Of a stretch of 64,000 nucleotides of DNA, positions 61,281-64,000 are shown piece by piece. Source of the stretch: Kaistella gelatinilytica. Its GTDB lineage: Bacteria > Bacteroidota > Bacteroidia > Flavobacteriales > Weeksellaceae. Below the pieces are notes generated by a model. That model made no database searches and was not told where the DNA came from. It saw nothing but the letters and a program-made list of their open reading frames with translations. Both the position numbers and the translations under genes were made by a program. Position 1 is the first letter of the stretch, and each line of letters opens with the position of its first letter. The stretch is taken from positions 1,178,001 to 1,242,000 of the forward strand of contig NZ_JADPVI010000001.1 in assembly GCF_015679325.1 (NCBI RefSeq). Reading direction: 5' to 3'.

Positions 61281-62240
61281 ATGACTCATCCCGAAATCCT
61301 TCAGATCGCTAAGACAGCCATTAGTATAGAAATTTCAGAACTTGAAAGCCTCAAAAACCGTTTAGACGAAAATTTTCTAAAAGCAGTAGAAGTCATTAAT
61401 TCTGCCAAAGGAAAACTGATCGTTGTCGGAATTGGGAAATCTGCTCATGTTGGGAATAAAATTGTTGCTACCTTGAATTCAACGGGAACTCCATCGCAAT
61501 TCCTGCACGCTTCTGAAGCTCTTCATGGAGATTTGGGCGTGATCCAGAAAACCGATGTAGTACTTTGTATTTCAAATTCAGGAAATTCACCGGAGATCGT
61601 GAGTCTTCTGCCTTTTCTAAAAGATTATTCTTCTGCATTAATCGGAATGACAGGAAATTTAAATTCAAAACTGGCGGAATTTTCCTCAGTTATTTTAGAC
61701 AGTTCTGTGGAAAAAGAAGCATGTCCCATTAAATTAGCGCCAACGAGTTCAACTACGGTTCAAATGGCTTTAGGAGATGCTTTAGCGGTTTGTTTAATGG
61801 AAATGAATAATTTTAAAGAAAATGATTTTGCTAAATTTCATCCGGGTGGAAGTTTAGGAAAAAACCTTACTGCAAAAGTAGAGCAGTTTCTGTCTTCTCA
61901 AAAACCGCAGGTCTCGGAAAATGCGAACATTAGAGAAATTATTATTTCAATCAGCAGTTCATCCCACGGAATTACGGTGGTGACGGAAAATGAGCAGATC
62001 ATTGGCGTGATAACCGATGGTGATCTGCGAAGAATGTTGATGAGTGATCAAGATGTTTCACAAATTTCCGCAAAAGATATCATGAGCAAAAATCCCAAAA
62101 GTGTTGACAAAAATGCCTTGGCAAAAGAAGCGATGGCGATTTTGAAAGATAAAAATATCGGTCAGCTGATCGTGACCGAAAACGATAAATATTTCGGAAT
62201 CATCGATATTCACCGTTTGTTAGACGAAGGAATTAATTAA
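61281..62240 (+). CDS. kdsD: Arabinose-5-phosphate isomerase (KdsD/KpsF/GutQ) with SIS and CBS domains
   Basis: 319 residues. N-terminal SIS domain (GIGKSAHVGNKIVATLNSTGTP, HASEALHGDLG, ISNSGNSPEIV, CPIKLAPTSST, FAKFHPGGSLGKNL) and two CBS repeats (ITVVTENEQIIGVITDGDLRRML; NIGQLIVTENDKYFGIIDIHRLLD). It converts ribulose-5-phosphate to arabinose-5-phosphate, the first step to Kdo for lipopolysaccharide. It precedes tatC by 112 bases on the same strand. Confidence 0.95.
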   Translation: MTHPEILQIAKTAISIEISELESLKNRLDENFLKAVEVINSAKGKLIVVGIGKSAHVGNKIVATLNSTGTPSQFLHASEALHGDLGVIQKTDVVLCISNSGNSPEIVSLLPFLKDYSSALIGMTGNLNSKLAEFSSVILDSSVEKEACPIKLAPTSSTTVQMALGDALAVCLMEMNNFKENDFAKFHPGGSLGKNLTAKVEQFLSSQKPQVSENANIREIIISISSSSHGITVVTENEQIIGVITDGDLRRMLMSDQDVSQISAKDIMSKNPKSVDKNALAKEAMAILKDKNIGQLIVTENDKYFGIIDIHRLLDEGIN

Positions 62241-62352
62241 AATAAAATCTCATCTAACTTTCCCATCGTATATCAATAAAAACAGGGCGATATTATCATT
62301 ATAAACTTATAATTAAGTAATTTCGCATCTTCAAAACTTAAAAATAAAATTC

Positions 62353-63171
62353 GTGAGCGAGGCAAAAGAAATGTCCTTTTGGGGACACATTGGGGAATTG
62401 AGAGGTCACTTAACCCGCTCAGTTATTGCCATTATTATTGGCGGAATTATTATCGGATTCAATGTAAACTGGATCATGGACAATGTTTTTTTCGGCCCCA
62501 CAAGAAATGATTTCTTCACTTTTCGGGTGGTCAATCATTATTCCCGCGAACTTCTTGGTCATGACAGCATTACTTTACCCGGACATTTTGCAGTACAGCA
62601 GAAAAAGCTATTTCAGCAATTCAATGTGATGATGGCGGTTTCCGTTTTTGGCGGAATGGTTCTGGCTTTTCCTTATATTATCTGGGAATTATGGCGTTTT
62701 ATTTCTCCAGCGCTTCATCCAAAAGAAAGAAAAAATTCTGTTTTCGTTATCAATTTCGTCTGGATCCTTTTTATGCTGGGAATTCTGTGTGGATATTTCC
62801 TCATTTTACCTTTCGCCATTAATTTTGGTTTGCTTTTCAAAATTTCAGATTCGATCGTACAACTATTCGATCTGAGTGATTATACGACGTTATTTATGCA
62901 GGTCGTTTTAGGAATGGGTGTCGTTTTCCTTTTCCCTGTGATTGTTTATTTCTTGACGATGATCGGTATATTAACGCCGCAATTCATGAGAACTTATCGT
63001 CGTCACGCTATTGTTTTAATTCTTGTTGTAGCGGCGATCATTACTCCTGCCGATGTTTTGAGTATGATCATGGCAGCTTTACCGCTTCTTTTATTGTATG
63101 AATTCAGTATTCTGATGAGTGCTTATACCTTCAAAAAAGTGCAGCAAAGAAAACTGGAAGATGCCATCTAA
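62353..63171 (+). CDS. tatC: TatC, twin-arginine translocase subunit
   Basis: 272 residues. The start is GTG 62353, which gives the family MSFWGHIGELRGHLTRSVIA start after a six-residue lead. Six membrane helices; conserved FPYIIWELWRFISPALHPKERK in the first cytoplasmic loop region. It is the receptor that recognises twin-arginine signals of folded exports. No tatA is seen adjacent, as is common in this group. Follows kdsD. Confidence 0.95.
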   Translation: MSEAKEMSFWGHIGELRGHLTRSVIAIIIGGIIIGFNVNWIMDNVFFGPTRNDFFTFRVVNHYSRELLGHDSITLPGHFAVQQKKLFQQFNVMMAVSVFGGMVLAFPYIIWELWRFISPALHPKERKNSVFVINFVWILFMLGILCGYFLILPFAINFGLLFKISDSIVQLFDLSDYTTLFMQVVLGMGVVFLFPVIVYFLTMIGILTPQFMRTYRRHAIVLILVVAAIITPADVLSMIMAALPLLLLYEFSILMSAYTFKKVQQRKLEDAI

Positions 63172-63346
63172 ATAATATTCATCATTCTGTTTATTCTTTT
63201 GCATTAAAGTTGTTAATCGTTTATTCTAAGACAATATTCTGTTTAAAATTTAAATCAAATTTGCTTGAATTTTAAAGTAAACAGACAGCGAATTCGTCTT
63301 TAGTAAAATGGCACTTAATTTTAGCGTTATAAATTTAAAGAAAACC

Positions 63347-64000
63347 ATGATTATAATACTGCTGATCATCGTTGCATTTTTTGCAGTGATAATCCTTTTC
63401 ATGCAACATCCAACATTTGGAAAAGCACCGTCGGGAAAACGTTTGGAAAGAATTCTAAAATCTCCACATTATAAAAAAGACCAATTCGATAACATTAATT
63501 TCACGCCACCGCTTGCAGAAGATGCCTCGATGCCAAAAATAATGTTCCGTTTTCTTTTTGGTTCAAAAAAAAATTTGAGTCCAAAAAATGCATTTAATTT
63601 TTCGAAAACCGATCTGAAGAATTTAGATCCCGATGAAAATGTATATGTCTGGATGGGTCATTCTTCTTATTATCTTCAAATTGATGGTAAGAAAATTCTT
63701 GTAGATCCGGTTTTTAGTGGAAATGCATCACCCGTTTCCTTTACTACAAAAGCTTTTCCAGGAGCTGATCTGTATTCTGCAGATGATATTCCAGAGTTGG
63801 ATTATTTAATAATCACGCATGATCATTGGGATCATCTCGATTATAAAACGGTGAAAGAATTAAATCCCAAAGTAAAAACGGTCATTACAGGGTTGGGAAC
63901 CGGCGAACATTTGGAATACTGGAATTACGATCCAAAAAAAATCATTGAACTGGATTGGGGCGAAAATTTCGATTTAGGAAATGGATTTAAAATTCATGCA
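63347..64000 (+). CDS. Metallo-beta-lactamase-fold hydrolase (UlaG/NAPE-PLD-like), partial
   Basis: Open to the window edge; 218 residues visible. ATG 63347 is favoured because it starts a membrane helix (MIIILLIIVAFFAVIILF); ATG 63308 in the same frame would add 13 residues. Then PTFGKAPSGKRLERI, VYVWMGHSSYYLQIDGKKILVDPVFSG and the metal site ITHDHWDHLD (HxHxDH). The lead segment and GHSS motif match the lipoprotein/membrane-anchored MBL group with NAPE-PLD-like members. Substrate unknown. Its end lies outside. Confidence 0.85.
   Translation, partial: MIIILLIIVAFFAVIILFMQHPTFGKAPSGKRLERILKSPHYKKDQFDNINFTPPLAEDASMPKIMFRFLFGSKKNLSPKNAFNFSKTDLKNLDPDENVYVWMGHSSYYLQIDGKKILVDPVFSGNASPVSFTTKAFPGADLYSADDIPELDYLIITHDHWDHLDYKTVKELNPKVKTVITGLGTGEHLEYWNYDPKKIIELDWGENFDLGNGFKIHA

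Noticed and set aside
1-64000. tRNA, rRNA, prophage or complete insertion sequence
   Set aside because: No cloverleaf-like T-loop motifs, rRNA signatures, transposase, integrase or phage structural genes were recognised on either strand.

Overview
The window is bacterial chromosome from a Bacteroidota flavobacterium, most likely of the Chryseobacterium/Kaistella type. The DNA is AT-rich. Secreted proteins carry type IX secretion (T9SS) type A and type B C-terminal sorting domains, and many genes match lineage families such as DUF3667, DUF3891, DUF4256, DUF4349, DUF4476, DUF5694 and DUF5916. Several starts are preceded by the Bacteroidetes -7 promoter element TAnnTTTG. Many intergenic gaps hold strong hairpin terminators. 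I see no rRNA, tRNA, CRISPR array, complete insertion sequence or prophage.

Layout. 1-3.9 kb: a lipoprotein serine hydrolase and a three-gene secreted-protein operon, including a C1q-like protein. 3.9-13.7 kb: a UvrD/PcrA helicase, a PAS histidine kinase with a single-domain response regulator, secG, and a recR-led minus-strand operon with four surface-glycan genes (GT2, hexapeptide acyltransferase, sugar epimerase, CgeB-like GT). 13.8-32 kb: mostly housekeeping (pepD, an SDR, ferredoxin with a thioredoxin-reductase-like ferredoxin-NADP reductase, a DUF5916 outer-membrane protein, pheS, rdgB, a CPBP protease, prfC, acyl-CoA dehydrogenase), followed by an acyl-CoA ligase. 34.4-39 kb: a run of small membrane or lipoprotein genes, including a frameshifted DUF5694 gene. 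40-50 kb: a giant T9SS type B gliding-type protein, a companion TPR protein, a relic of a second sorting domain, cvfB, a catalase-fold protein, a DUF4476 protein and a T9SS type A protein. 50-64 kb: lpd, an accessory patch (candidate HEPN protein, chimeric lipoprotein, DUF2071 gene), a class II ribonucleotide reductase, a GT4, a recQ-antitoxin-toxin operon, kdsD, tatC and a partial metallo-hydrolase.

The most interesting structure lies outside the genes. Several short intergenic arrays have a strict 7-base period although their sequence words differ (GTAATGG, GAGATTC, CTTGGCT/CTTTTTA types), and all of them abut gene ends or starts. Other signals are: an 82-bp near-identical copy of the DUF2071 gene start fused to a lipoprotein gene that lost its own start; a composite dispersed repeat that creates a false N-terminal extension on the HEPN-like gene; a toxin-antitoxin pair downstream of recQ whose antitoxin has an internally duplicated module; a 33-bp palindrome that encodes the C-terminus of a glycosyltransferase; and four near-identical hairpins clustered between 47.6 and 50.3 kb. 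No complete new multi-gene defence system is obvious. The recQ-linked toxin-antitoxin and the HEPN-like locus are the best functional candidates. All family names come from reading motifs by eye, with no database search.
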